Assembly: GCF_043195125.1 (NCBI RefSeq)
Contig: NZ_JBAFWR010000008.1
Length of the DNA: 64,000 nt
Reading direction: 5' to 3' (one strand)
Origin: NCEH01 sp043195125
GTDB taxonomy: Bacteria > Pseudomonadota > Alphaproteobacteria > Rhizobiales > Xanthobacteraceae
Of the stretch, positions 15,105 to 26,140 are shown one piece after another. The notes beneath the pieces are model-generated. The model saw only the letters and a program-made list of their open reading frames with translations. It was not told the DNA's origin and made no database searches. The translations under genes were made by a program, and so were the position numbers. The first letter of the stretch is position 1. Every line of letters begins with the position of its first letter.

Positions 15105-16255
15105 TGCGGATCGAGGATGAAGCCGGCGCGGCGACCCTGGACGTGACCCTTGGCCTGAACCAGAACCCGGTCGCCGGCCCGCTGGTGAGCGAGGCGGATG
15201 CCCGCCAGAGCGAGTTCGGCGGCCGCGCTCCGCGCGAGGGCGAGCGCCCGCGCTACAAGAGCGCCGATCCGCGCCCCCGCACGCCGCGCGCGCCGGAAGA
15301 TCCCCAGCGCCCGCGCCTGCCCAAGCGCGATATCGACGGCTGGGTGCTGCTGGACAAGCCGGTGGGCATGACCTCCACCCAGGCGGTTTCGGTGGTGAAG
15401 CGCCTGTTTAACGCCAAGAAGGCGGGCCATGCCGGCACGCTCGATCCGCTCGCGTCCGGCTGCCTGCCGATCGCCTTCGGCGAGGCCACCAAGACCGTGC
15501 CCTATGTGATGGACGGGCAGAAGACCTATCGTTTCACCGTGCGCTTCGGCACGGAGATGGACACCGACGATGCCGAGGGCTCGCCGGTCGCCACCAGCGA
15601 CGTGCGGCCGAGCGACGACAACATTCTCGACGCGCTGGAGCACTTCCGGGGCGAGGTGATGCAGGTGCCGCCCGCCTATTCCGCCCTGAAAATCGCCGGC
15701 GAGCGCGCCTATGATCTCGCCCGCGAGGGTGAGCAGGTGGTGCTGGAGGCCCGCCCGGTGGTGATCCACCGGCTGGATCTGGTGGATCGGCCCGATGCCG
15801 ATCACGCGGTGCTGGAAGCGGAATGCGGCAAGGGCACCTATGTGCGCGCCATCGCCCGCGACCTCGGCCGCATCCTCGGCACGCGCGGGCATGTCTCCAT
15901 GCTGCGCCGCGCGGCCGTGGGGGCGTTCCTGGAGGAGCAGCTGGTGACGCTCGACGACCTGCGCGCCCGCGCCGATGCCGGCGAGGGGCCGCTGTTCGAG
16001 GCGCTCGACCCGGTGGACTGCGCGCTGGAGGAACTGCCGCAGCTCTCGCTTTCGCCGCAGGATGCCCATCGCCTGCGCTGCGGGCAGAACGTGTTCCTGC
16101 GCGGCCGCGACGCGCCGATCTTCGACGGCCACGTGGCGGTGAGCTGCCAGGGCAGCCTCGTGGCGATCGGCGATATGGTGGAAGGCGAGATCCGCCCGCA
16201 CCGCGTGTTCAACTGGTCCCGCGCCATGCCGCGGGCCCTGCGCCGCACGGCGTGA
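15101..16255 (+). CDS. truB: tRNA pseudouridine(55) synthase TruB
   Basis: A 384-residue enzyme that makes pseudouridine 55 in the T-loop of tRNAs. The conserved core begins at about residue 78 with DIDGWVLLDKPVGMTSTQAV. The catalytic motif AGHAGTLDPLASGCLPIAFGEATK carries the active Asp. Later blocks include PPAYSALKIAGERAYDLAREG and KGTYVRAIARDLGRILGT. The first 75 or so residues are an Arg/Pro-rich extension not present in the E. coli enzyme. I see no good start nearer the core, and the ATGA overlap with rbfA supports the start used. Confidence 0.95.
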   Translation: MMRIEDEAGAATLDVTLGLNQNPVAGPLVSEADARQSEFGGRAPREGERPRYKSADPRPRTPRAPEDPQRPRLPKRDIDGWVLLDKPVGMTSTQAVSVVKRLFNAKKAGHAGTLDPLASGCLPIAFGEATKTVPYVMDGQKTYRFTVRFGTEMDTDDAEGSPVATSDVRPSDDNILDALEHFRGEVMQVPPAYSALKIAGERAYDLAREGEQVVLEARPVVIHRLDLVDRPDADHAVLEAECGKGTYVRAIARDLGRILGTRGHVSMLRRAAVGAFLEEQLVTLDDLRARADAGEGPLFEALDPVDCALEELPQLSLSPQDAHRLRCGQNVFLRGRDAPIFDGHVAVSCQGSLVAIGDMVEGEIRPHRVFNWSRAMPRALRRTA

Positions 16256-16329
16256 GAGAGAGCCTTCTGCAGCGAACCTCCTGACCCCGGCGTGGGAGAG
16301 GTCGTTCCTGAACGCCCCATGCGCCGGAA

Positions 16330-16466
16330 GGGGCGCCGCCCCCTCCCCAACCCTCCCCCGCATGCGGGAGAGGGAGCCGATGGCGCTTTTCGTCCCTTCA
16401 CCGCCTCCTAAGGCTGGCCGATCCCCTCTCCCGTTTACGGGGGAAGCGGATGGGGAGGGGCAGGGC
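16330..16466. repeat. Pair of inverted REP-like palindromic elements
   Basis: Two related GC-rich units lie in opposite orientation. The left contains CCCTCCCCAACCC followed by the palindrome around 16351-16374 (CCGCATGCGG core, GAGAGGG end). The right, read on the minus strand, contains CCCTCCCCATCCG followed by a CCCGTAAACGGG-type hairpin and the same GAGAGGG end. This is the layout of a bacterial interspersed mosaic element between genes. Copies elsewhere in the genome are expected but cannot be checked here. Confidence 0.6.
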
Positions 16467-16562
16467 ACGTACGCCGGGGAGGGTGCCCGCTCTCAAGGGG
16501 CGGCAAGCCGTTCTGCGCCGGTTTCAAGAACCACTGGCGCTTGAGGGGCTTTCGTGTATGGT

Positions 16563-16616
16563 GCGCGCGTGCAGCTCCCCTGGGATTTTCCCGGGGCCTG
16601 CGCGCGCCCTTTTATT
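16563..16616 (+). terminator. Strong intrinsic terminator between truB and rpsO
   Basis: An extended hairpin forms from GCGCGC...GCAG...CCCCTGGGA to TCCCGGGG...CTGC...GCGCGC, with a small bulge on the left arm, and is followed by CCTTTTATTT. It should separate the nusA-infB-truB transcript from rpsO. Confidence 0.7.
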
Positions 16617-16755
16617 TGACCGCGCTGGACGACATCCCGGCCCGGCCGAATGGGCAAGGCCCCCACAGCACCCGTGTTCCGCGGCCTGTTTCGCAGCTGC
16701 GGCCCGTGCGCTTTGGCGGAGCCTTTGGTTTTCTTCTGACTGAAAGGATCATCCG

Positions 16756-17025
16756 ATGTCGATCACGGTCGAGCGCAAGCAGGCGCTCATTCAGGATTTC
16801 GGTGCCAAGGCCGGCGACACGGGTTCGCCGGAGGTCCAGGTTGCGATTCTGTCCGAACGCATCGCCAACCTGACCGAGCACTTCAAGTCCCATAACAAGG
16901 ACAACCATTCCCGCCGCGGCCTGCTGAAGCTGGTCTCCACCCGCCGCAGCCTTCTGGACTATCTGAAGCGCAAGGACGAAGCCCGTTACAAGGCGCTGAT
17001 CGAGCGTCTGGGCCTGCGTCGCTGA
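16756..17025 (+). CDS. rpsO: 30S ribosomal protein S15
   Basis: An 89-residue primary-binding protein of the 30S platform that contacts helices 20-22 of 16S rRNA. The standard pattern is complete: FGAKAGDTGSPEVQVAILSERI, then LTEHFKSHNKDNHSRRGLL and RRSLLDYLKRKDEARYKAL, ending ERLGLRR. Length is exactly that of the family. The adjacent rpsO-pnp order is conserved widely, with pnp beginning 254 bases downstream after a long hairpin. Confidence 0.98.
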   Translation: MSITVERKQALIQDFGAKAGDTGSPEVQVAILSERIANLTEHFKSHNKDNHSRRGLLKLVSTRRSLLDYLKRKDEARYKALIERLGLRR

Positions 17026-17031
17026 TGCCGG

Positions 17032-17081
17032 CGGAGCCTGTCGCGGTCGAAAAGGTCGGACCTTTTCCGTGGCAGGCTCCG
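17032..17081 (+). promoter_or_regulatory. Long hairpin between rpsO and pnp
   Basis: CGGAGCCTG at 17032-17040 pairs with CAGGCTCCG at 17073-17081, and inside it GAAAAGGTC pairs with GACCTTTTC. In E. coli the rpsO-pnp spacer carries both a terminator and an RNase III-processed stem through which PNPase represses itself. The location suggests a similar role here; no clear U-tract follows, so processing is at least as likely as termination. Confidence 0.55.
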
Positions 17082-17279
17082 GTGCACCGCCCGTGAGGCG
17101 GGGCACGACGTGTCGGGCATGGGGCCCGCCGCGCAAAAGCGAAGCTCAAGGGAAAGTCATGGCAGGATCGCCGGACGCAACCGTCGCACGCCTTCCCGAT
17201 GCGGGAAGCGCAGGCGCGCGGTGCGTCCGGCCGTCTTGCTCATGGCTCTCCCGCTTCGAAGGACGAGAGAGATAATTCC

Positions 17280-19466
<2,187 letters not shown>

Positions 19467-19494
19467 TCGGCCGGTTTCCACCGCATCTGAACGG

Positions 19495-19521
19495 AAAGGG
19501 CGGCCCTCGGGCCGCCCTTTT
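19495..19521 (+). terminator. Intrinsic terminator of pnp
   Basis: GGGCGGCCC at 19498-19506 and GGGCCGCCC at 19509-19517 form a near-perfect stem flanked by AAA on the left and TTTT on the right. It closes the pnp transcript and, read from the other strand, can also serve the convergent EamA gene. Confidence 0.85.
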
Positions 19522-19571
19522 CATGTGTGCATGACGGTCTCGCGGTCACGCGAGGCTGCCGCCACCTGCTC

Positions 19572-20432
19572 TTAGGCGAAGCGTCGCGAGCCGGCGACGC
19601 AGAGCACCACCACGGCGGCCGCCGCTACCATGGTCCAGGCCACCGGCTCGCCGAGCAGCAGTGCTGCGAGCGCCAATCCGAAGAAGGGCTGTAGCAATTG
19701 CAGCTGGCCCACCCCAGCAATGCCGCCGAGCGCCAGGCCCCGGTACCAGAAAACGAAGCCGATCAGCATGGAGAAGACGGAGACATAGGCGAGGCCTAGC
19801 CACGCCGGGGCGCCGATGCCGTTCCAGGCCTGCGGCAAGGTCGCGCCGGCGATCGCGGCCATGACCGGCAGCGCCACCACCAGCGCCCAGGAAATCACCT
19901 GCCATCCGCCGAGGCGGCGGGAGAGGCGGGCGCCTTCCGCATAGCCGAGGCCGCAGACCAGGATCGCCGCGACCATCAGCAGATCGCCGGCCAGCGAAGC
20001 CGAACTGCTGCCCGCGAGGGCGAAGCCCGCGACGGAGCAGGCCCCGGCCACAGAGAACAGCCAGAACGCCGGCTTCGGCCGCTCGCCGCCCCGGATCACG
20101 CCGAACAGCGCCGTGGAGAGGGGCAGCAGGCCGATGAACACCATGGAATGGGCCGAGGTGATGTGCTGGAGCGCCAGGGCCGTCAACAGCGGAAAGCCGA
20201 CCACCACCCCGAGCGCCACCACCGCCAGCGGCAGAAGATCGCCCCGCGCCGGGCGCTTCTGGCGCAGCAGCGCGAGCAGCGCGGCGCCGAGCAAAGCGGC
20301 GATCACCGCGCGCGCCGAGGTGAGGAATAGCGGCGAGAATCCGCCGATCGCCACCCGCGTCGCCGGGAGTGAGCCGCTGAAGATGATGACGCCGAGGAGG
20401 CCGCTGCCCCAGCCGTCCGTCGCATGCTGCAT
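19572..20432 (-). CDS. EamA/DMT-family membrane transporter
   Basis: A 286-residue protein made of about ten hydrophobic segments arranged as two EamA repeats (about residues 10-135 and 150-283). Conserved DMT features include the first-helix glycine-rich block, the LLPLSTALFGVI segment and a final helix pair with GEPVAWTMVAAAAVVVLC. DMT proteins of this type export amino acids or other small metabolites across the inner membrane; the substrate cannot be read from sequence. It is divergent from a MocR-type regulator with a 92-base gap, a classic arrangement in which the regulator controls the exporter. Confidence 0.85.
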   Translation of the reverse strand: MQHATDGWGSGLLGVIIFSGSLPATRVAIGGFSPLFLTSARAVIAALLGAALLALLRQKRPARGDLLPLAVVALGVVVGFPLLTALALQHITSAHSMVFIGLLPLSTALFGVIRGGERPKPAFWLFSVAGACSVAGFALAGSSSASLAGDLLMVAAILVCGLGYAEGARLSRRLGGWQVISWALVVALPVMAAIAGATLPQAWNGIGAPAWLGLAYVSVFSMLIGFVFWYRGLALGGIAGVGQLQLLQPFFGLALAALLLGEPVAWTMVAAAAVVVLCVAGSRRFA

Positions 20433-20501
20433 GATGGGTTTCCCGCTTCTCTCGCGGCGAATAGCCCATGCGCGATTGCGCCGACAGCAACACAGCCATA
20501 C

Positions 20502-20532
20502 GGTGGAGCCGAACAGTACCGACCATGGAGCC
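20502..20532. promoter_or_regulatory. Direct repeat between EamA and MocR genes (possible MocR operator)
   Basis: GGTGGAGCC at 20502-20510 recurs as CATGGAGCC at 20524-20532, 22 bases apart start to start. Flanking CCATAC words are also repeated (20497-20502 and 20532-20537). MocR regulators typically bind two direct half-sites on the same helix face. The second copy overlaps the regulator's own start codon. Confidence 0.35.
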
Positions 20533-21940
20533 CATACAGTTGGCGAACGGCGACGCCGGAACCGGCATCAGCGCGATGCGCACGGGCGCGGTCATGGCCG
20601 AGATCCGCCGCCGCATGGCCGGCCGGATCCTGACGGCGGGGGAAAAACTGCCCTCGATCCGCAAGTTCGCCCGCGACATGCAGGTGTCGCCCTCGACGGT
20701 GGTGGAGGCCTACGACCGGCTGGCCGCGGAAGGGCTGATCCGCTCGCGTCCCGGCTCCGGCTTCTATGTGGCCGGCGCCGTGCCGCAGGTCGCGCTGCGG
20801 GATGTGGAACCGAAGCTCGACCGCGCCATCGATCCCTTGTGGGTGTCCCGTCAATCGCTGGATGCCGCGCCGGACATCCTGCGCCCGGGGTGCGGCTGGC
20901 TGCCGGCCGACTGGATGCCTGAGGCGGCGCTGCGCCGGGCGATCCGGGCCCTGGCGCGGGCCGAGGCGAGCGTGCTCACGGATTATGGGTCCACGCGGGG
21001 ATCGCTCGCCCTGCGTCGGCTCCTGGTCCGCCAGTTCGCGGCGGAGGGCATCGAGGCGGGATCGGACCAGATCCTGCTGACGCCCTCGGGGTCGCGGGCC
21101 ATGGACCTGCTTTGCCGGTTCCTGCTGAAGCCCGGCGATACGGTGCTGGTGGACGATCCCTGCTATTTCAATTTCCAGGCGGCGCTGCGCGCCCATGGCG
21201 CGCGCATCGTCAGCGTGCCCTATACGCCGAACGGGCCGGATGTCGCGCGCTTCGCCGAGACGCTGGCGGCCCACCGGCCGCGCCTCTATCTCACCAATGC
21301 GGCGCTCCATAATCCCACCGGCGCGACGCTCTCGCCCCAGAGCGCCCATCGCATCCTCACGCTCGCCGCCGCGCACGACCTGACCATCGTGGAGGACGAG
21401 ATTCTCGCCGATTTCGAGCCGGAGCCGTCGCCCCGCCTCGCGGCGCTCGACGGATTGTCCCGCGTGATCCGGATCGGCAGCTTTTCCAAGACCCTGTCGG
21501 CCTCCATCCGCTGCGGCTACATCGTCGCCCGGCCGGATTGGATCGAGGGCCTCATCGACCTCCAGGTGGCGAGCAATTTCGGCGGGCCGAGCCCGGTCGC
21601 GGCCGAGCTTGTGTTCGCGACCCTGAGCGACGGCAGCTATCGCAAGCATCTGGCCGGGCTGCGCAGCCGCCTGGCGAAGCGGCGCCGGGAGATGATTGGC
21701 CAGCTGGACGCGCTCGGCATCCGCCCCTGGACGCTGCCGCGCGGCGGCTTCTTCCTCTGGTGCCGCCTGCCGGACGGGCAGGACGCGGCGCAGCTCGCGA
21801 CCGCCGCCTTGCGCGCGGGCGTCGTGCTCGCCCCGGGCAATGTGTTCAGCGTCGCCCAATCGGCCGGCGACCTCATGCGCTTCAACGTCGCGCAGATGAA
21901 TAACGACGCCCTGCGGGTGATCGGGCAATCGCTGCGGTGA
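20525..21940 (+). CDS. MocR/GntR-type regulator with PLP-dependent aminotransferase-like domain
   Basis: A 471-residue fusion protein. An N-terminal GntR winged helix lies at about 25-90 (ILTAGEKLPSIRKFARDMQV, PSTVVEAYDRLAAEGLI). The fold-type I aminotransferase domain fills the rest, with the PLP-binding lysine at about residue 322 in GSFSKTLSASIRCGY. Proteins of this class sense vitamin B6 or amino-acid ligands and regulate divergent genes. The start at ATG 20525 is preferred because an upstream in-frame ATG at 20468 would extend into the promoter region. The EamA exporter transcribed away from it is the obvious target. Confidence 0.9.
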   Translation: MEPIQLANGDAGTGISAMRTGAVMAEIRRRMAGRILTAGEKLPSIRKFARDMQVSPSTVVEAYDRLAAEGLIRSRPGSGFYVAGAVPQVALRDVEPKLDRAIDPLWVSRQSLDAAPDILRPGCGWLPADWMPEAALRRAIRALARAEASVLTDYGSTRGSLALRRLLVRQFAAEGIEAGSDQILLTPSGSRAMDLLCRFLLKPGDTVLVDDPCYFNFQAALRAHGARIVSVPYTPNGPDVARFAETLAAHRPRLYLTNAALHNPTGATLSPQSAHRILTLAAAHDLTIVEDEILADFEPEPSPRLAALDGLSRVIRIGSFSKTLSASIRCGYIVARPDWIEGLIDLQVASNFGGPSPVAAELVFATLSDGSYRKHLAGLRSRLAKRRREMIGQLDALGIRPWTLPRGGFFLWCRLPDGQDAAQLATAALRAGVVLAPGNVFSVAQSAGDLMRFNVAQMNNDALRVIGQSLR

Positions 21941-21958
21941 CGGGGAGCCGGCGCGCGA

Positions 21959-23980
21959 TCAGGCCGCGCGCACGGTGGTGAGGAAGGTGCGCACCTGCCC
22001 GCGCAGAAGCTCGGCCTGCTGCGACAGGCCGGTGGCGGAGGAGAGCACCTGAACCGCGGCATTGGAAGAGGCCTGGGCGGCCCGTTCCACGCCGGCGATG
22101 TTGGCGGTCACCTCATTGGTTCCGGTGGCCGCCTGCTGGATGCTGCGCGCGACCTCGCCGGTGGTGGCGTTCTGCTCGTCCATGGCGGCGGCGATGGCGC
22201 GTGAGCCCGCGTTCAGCTCGACGATGGTGCGGCTGAAGCCGGTGATGGCGCCGAGCACGTCGCCGGTCGAATCCTGGATGCCGGAGACCCGTTCGGAAAT
22301 ATCGGCGGTCGCCTTGGCGGTCTGCCCGGCGAGTTCCTTCACCTCCTGCGCCACGACCGCAAAGCCGCGCCCGGCGGCACCGGCGCGCGCGGATTCGATG
22401 GTGGCGTTCAGCGCCAGCAGATTGGTCTGCCCGGCGATGGTGTCGATGACGCTGACGATGGAGCCGATCTGGTCGGCGCAGGCGCGCAATTCGCCCATCT
22501 GGCCGTTGGTATTGTCCACTTCGCTGACCGCGCGCTCGGTCATCTGCGTGGAGTGGCGCAAGCGCTCGCCGATGGCCCGCGCGGAGGCGGAGAGTTCCTC
22601 GACCGCCGAGGCGACCGATTGCACATTGGTGGTGGCAAGGCCGGCTGCGGCCGCGACGGCGGCGGCCTGGGCCGAGGTTTCGTCGGCGGTGGAACTGAGG
22701 GTTTCCGCCGCCTGCTGCAATTCGGTCGCGGCCGAGGCCACGGTGTCGACCACGGCGCCGATGGCGCTTTCGAACTGGTCGGCGAGGGCGCGCATCTCCG
22801 CCTTGCGGCGCTCCTCGGCCGCCCGGTCCTCGGCCAGCCGGAGGCCGCGCTGGTGCTCGGCCTCCGCCAGGCTGTCGCGGAACACGGTGAGGGCGCGGGA
22901 TTGGTCGCCCACCTCGTCGCCACGGCCGGCATAGGGAATGGCGGTCGTAAGGTTGCCGCCGGAAAGCCCCTCCATCGCTTCGCTCATGCGCTTGATCGGG
23001 GCGGCGATGCCGAGCGCCGAATAGGCCGCCGCCGCGATCGAAGCGCCGATGGCGATGATCGAGAAGATCAGGATCTGCGTCATGCCGCTGTCCAGCGCCT
23101 GGGCGGATTCCTGCTCCGCCTCCTCGGACTGGAGGCGGCTTTCGTGGGTCACGTGCTTCAGCACCGCCGTCGCAACGTTGAACGCGGGCTTGCTGCGCTG
23201 GCGGATGATCTCGTCGCGCGCTTGGATTTCGGCGATGCCGGCGCGGATCGAGGCCACATAAGCCTCGAACGCCTGGCCCGCGAGCACGAGCGTGTCGCCC
23301 GCGCGGTCGTCGTCGCCGATGGACGCCTTGATCTCGCCCAGCGTCCGCTGACCGGATTCCTCCATGGCCTTGATCATGGTGAGCTGCTTGGGATCCCCTT
23401 CGGTGACGTAGATCAGCGAGGCCAGGTTGATCTGGTCCAGCAGCAGGTCGAGGGTCTCGGCCTGCTGCGCGGCAGTGTTCTTTCCGGCATTGCCGAGGTC
23501 GAGCGCCAGCATGGAGAAGGCTGAGCGGGCGCGCAGGCGGATCGCCGGGCGGGCGTCCACGGCGTCCAGCTGCGCCGCCTCGGAACGGGCGATGTCCGCT
23601 ACCGCCGCGCCGATCTCGTCGAACCGCCGCTTCAGCTGGCGAAATTCCTCGCGGTCGTCGTCATGGGTTTCCAGCACCAGCAGCCGGTCGAGGCCCGCCT
23701 GGGCGGCGCTTACATCCTTCAAGGTCTGCTTCAGCAAGGTGTCGTTGTCGATATTGGTGAACGACAGCATCAGCTCGGTCGCATTGGAGCGGATCGCGCT
23801 GAGCAGCGTACCGACCTTCTCCGCTTCCCTGAGGATCTCCGCCTGGAGGTGAACATCCGACGCCGCGGCGTCGATCCGCGACATGGCGATCTGCCGGCTG
23901 ACGATGACACCCCCGGAAAGCAGGATCAGCAGGGTGGATGTGATCCCCAGTTTCAGGCCGATGCCCAGGCGAATGCCCAT
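21959..23980 (-). CDS. Methyl-accepting chemotaxis protein
   Basis: A 673-residue inner-membrane receptor. TM1 lies at about 8-28, followed by a large helical periplasmic domain (about 30-300, helical-bimodular or 4HB-like), TM2 at about 305-328 (ILIFSIIAIGASIAAAAYSA), a HAMP domain (PIKRMSEAMEGLSGGNLTTA) and the signalling domain from about 395 on. The hairpin tip that contacts CheA/CheW is present (IAGQTNLLALNATIESARAG, then GRGFAVVAQEVKELA). The ligand is unknown. No che genes lie nearby, so it is an orphan receptor feeding a pathway encoded elsewhere. Confidence 0.93.
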   Translation of the reverse strand: MGIRLGIGLKLGITSTLLILLSGGVIVSRQIAMSRIDAAASDVHLQAEILREAEKVGTLLSAIRSNATELMLSFTNIDNDTLLKQTLKDVSAAQAGLDRLLVLETHDDDREEFRQLKRRFDEIGAAVADIARSEAAQLDAVDARPAIRLRARSAFSMLALDLGNAGKNTAAQQAETLDLLLDQINLASLIYVTEGDPKQLTMIKAMEESGQRTLGEIKASIGDDDRAGDTLVLAGQAFEAYVASIRAGIAEIQARDEIIRQRSKPAFNVATAVLKHVTHESRLQSEEAEQESAQALDSGMTQILIFSIIAIGASIAAAAYSALGIAAPIKRMSEAMEGLSGGNLTTAIPYAGRGDEVGDQSRALTVFRDSLAEAEHQRGLRLAEDRAAEERRKAEMRALADQFESAIGAVVDTVASAATELQQAAETLSSTADETSAQAAAVAAAAGLATTNVQSVASAVEELSASARAIGERLRHSTQMTERAVSEVDNTNGQMGELRACADQIGSIVSVIDTIAGQTNLLALNATIESARAGAAGRGFAVVAQEVKELAGQTAKATADISERVSGIQDSTGDVLGAITGFSRTIVELNAGSRAIAAAMDEQNATTGEVARSIQQAATGTNEVTANIAGVERAAQASSNAAVQVLSSATGLSQQAELLRGQVRTFLTTVRAA

Positions 23981-24092
23981 GTCTGTGACGTCCCGTTATG
24001 ACTGAACGTCAAAACTAGGGCGCGACGCTTGCGTCGGGCTGTCGGGGCAAGGGTCGCGCGGTGCCTTGCGGGACCGGTGCGCGGCATGCCGG

Positions 24093-24872
24093 TCACTGCA
24101 TCAAGAGGCTGGTCTGCGGCATGTATTTCAAGGCGTCCAGCAGCGGGGTGGGCTGGAGCTGGATTACCCCGTCGAACGGCCCTCCCATCTCCACGATCAG
24201 GAACAGCGCCCCGGAGATGGAGAGCGAGCACAGGAACATCGCCAACACCACCACCGCATTTCCCGGGGCGAACAGGCCGAAGCTGGCGAAGATCAGCGAC
24301 AGCCAGACGATCAGCACCACGATGAACACGAACGGGATGGCGGTGACGCCTTCCTCCGTCACGGTCCAGCGGGTGATGACGATGGAATTGAGGCGGGCGA
24401 TCGCCTCCTGCCGCAGTTCGCGCTGGTCTTCTGTGGTCGGCGAGAGCGCGCGGATCGCGGTGTCGAGCTTCAGCAGCAATTGGCCGGAGCTGTCGGTCCC
24501 GGACGGGCTGGGGGTGTCCTTGGCGTCCGGCCAGGTCTCCCGGATGATGGTCTTGGTATAATCATTGACCAGCGCCCGCGCCCCGACGGCGGCCGGACCG
24601 TAATGGCGCAGCGAAGAATCCAGCGCGATGATGTGCAGCGCGTATTGGTGCAGGTCCTTGTCGGTGGAATCATAGCCGCCCTTCACCGAGGCGGTCATGA
24701 GGCCGAGAATGAGGGAGGCCATGGCGGCGATCATGCCCACGCCCAGCTTCACCACGTCCTGCGTGTCCTTGGAGACGTGACGTTCGGGCAAGACGCGCGC
24801 AACCAGCAGGGCAATCAGCGAACCGAAGAACATGCACGCGAACGAGACGATCGCGATGGTCCAGGAATTCAT
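24093..24872 (-). CDS. DUF4239-like (bestrophin-like) membrane protein
   Basis: A 259-residue protein with hydrophobic segments at about 3-25 and 45-66 and a pair near the C-terminus (about 183-235, including IPFVFIVVLIVWLSLIFASF). Between them is a soluble helical region with acidic character. The arrangement, and motifs such as LGLMTASVKGGYD in the second helix, resemble the DUF4239 bestrophin-like family; function is unknown. The start at 24872 is preferred over an ATG 45 bases upstream because GGGGAATCTT immediately precedes it. It stands alone, divergent from the gene at 25136. Confidence 0.65.
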   Translation of the reverse strand: MNSWTIAIVSFACMFFGSLIALLVARVLPERHVSKDTQDVVKLGVGMIAAMASLILGLMTASVKGGYDSTDKDLHQYALHIIALDSSLRHYGPAAVGARALVNDYTKTIIRETWPDAKDTPSPSGTDSSGQLLLKLDTAIRALSPTTEDQRELRQEAIARLNSIVITRWTVTEEGVTAIPFVFIVVLIVWLSLIFASFGLFAPGNAVVVLAMFLCSLSISGALFLIVEMGGPFDGVIQLQPTPLLDALKYMPQTSLLMQ

Positions 24873-25135
24873 AAGATTCCCCAAAGTAACGGTCGGATAA
24901 CTGCTGCGCGGGAACACGCGCCGCCCCCGTTGCTTATCGGCAGTCGCCGCGCGCGACGCAATATGTTTTCGGTTTCACACCCCGATGACGCCAGGAAAGT
25001 GCGCGGCGGCCGCGCCGTGGCGGTTTACGACGCATCGCAAGTGAGTTGTACTGAAGAGGAAGGGCACGCCACAGTCGCGCGAAGACGGGCGCGCGCAAGA
25101 CCGGCTCCGACAGCCGGCGAACAGGGGAGGCGCGG

Positions 25136-26128
25136 GTGACGCAGCGGATCATATTCCTCAATCTGGCGGACATGGAGCCGACCGGGCTGGTGCAGAAGAG
25201 CGCGCAGAATCTCGCGCAGAAATTCGTGCCGCGCACCTGCATGCAGCGTTTTACCCAGCTGATCTTCGGCGACGTGGTGGTGGACGTGGTCAATCTGTTC
25301 GAGCTGCTGGAGCATCGGCGGGCGGCGAACGACGCTTCGATATCCGTGCATGCGCGCCAGGAGAATCGCATCGCCTACGACACCCAGATGGCGCAGATCC
25401 GCGAGGCCTGCCGCACGGCCCGCAAGATCCTGCTGGGCGCGCACGGCAGCCACAAGGACACCGAGACCCTCATGAAGGGCCTGGGCTGGGAAATGGGCAC
25501 GGGCCATGCCGGCACCTATGACGAACTGGCGCGGATGACGGCCGACTTTCTCTATCCCGACCAGAGCTACAAGCTCGCGCTCATCATCTGCTATGCGGCG
25601 CGCGCGGAAGATTATCGCAAGGACCACGAGGGCGCCCTGAGCGAAGCGGATATCAAGTCCAGCCTCGCCTATAAATTCTACAAGCTCTTGTGCGAGCACA
25701 CGCGCGCCAATGTGGTGATGACCGCGCGCACCGGCGCGGTCCAATTCTTGGAGGACGGCTCGTCCTACGTGGAGACGGAGGAGGGCGTGCGGGCGGTGAT
25801 CGAACTGGAAGATCTTTCGCGCGAGCTGGATGCGCCCGCGGTGCGCCAGAAATACCAGGAGATGATGGACCACTACGGCAACAGCGGGAAGATCAGGGAT
25901 TTCTATGCCCTGGAAGAGCATATGTCCTTGCCACACACCCAGGCGACGACCGAGCACGAGAAGGTGCTGAAGGATCGCTGGCGGATCGACAATGCCAGCC
26001 GGCGCAAGGAGGATATTCTTCCCTCCCGCAAGTACGGCAAGTTCATCTATCGCCGCGAGCACGACGGAAACGTCTCCGTCTATCGCAAATATGCCGCTTT
26101 GGAGCCGCTGTACCACGGGCCGTTCTAG
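25136..26128 (+). CDS. Unassigned protein with a possible caspase-like His/Cys pair
   Basis: A 330-residue soluble protein that I do not recognise at family level. It has no signal peptide or membrane segment. Two strand-plus-motif blocks stand out: ARKILLGAHGSHKD with His103 and YKLALIICYAARAED with Cys152. A hydrophobic strand ending in HG, followed about 50 residues later by a hydrophobic strand ending in a Cys, is the layout of caspase/clan CD peptidases. Further blocks are ANVVMTARTGAVQFLE and a Lys/Arg-rich C-terminus (ILPSRKYGKFIYRREHDG). The start is GTG 25136. There is no operon partner; it is divergent from a membrane protein. Peptidase activity is a hypothesis only. Confidence 0.5.
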   Translation: MTQRIIFLNLADMEPTGLVQKSAQNLAQKFVPRTCMQRFTQLIFGDVVVDVVNLFELLEHRRAANDASISVHARQENRIAYDTQMAQIREACRTARKILLGAHGSHKDTETLMKGLGWEMGTGHAGTYDELARMTADFLYPDQSYKLALIICYAARAEDYRKDHEGALSEADIKSSLAYKFYKLLCEHTRANVVMTARTGAVQFLEDGSSYVETEEGVRAVIELEDLSRELDAPAVRQKYQEMMDHYGNSGKIRDFYALEEHMSLPHTQATTEHEKVLKDRWRIDNASRRKEDILPSRKYGKFIYRREHDGNVSVYRKYAALEPLYHGPF

Positions 26129-26140
26129 GCGCAGGGACGC

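Larger units (their letters stand above)
16256..16755. other. 500-base truB-rpsO intergenic region
   Basis: No gene is seen. It holds a pair of inverted REP-like palindromes (16,330-16,466) and a strong terminator hairpin (16,563-16,616). The final 140 bases form the rpsO leader, in which a GAAAGG ribosome site precedes the ATG. Confidence 0.6.

Noticed and set aside
22321..22400. Altered signalling tip of the chemotaxis receptor (Ala where enteric receptors have Glu before the GRGF block)
   Set aside because: I believe this form is frequent in alphaproteobacterial receptors, so it does not indicate a defective protein.
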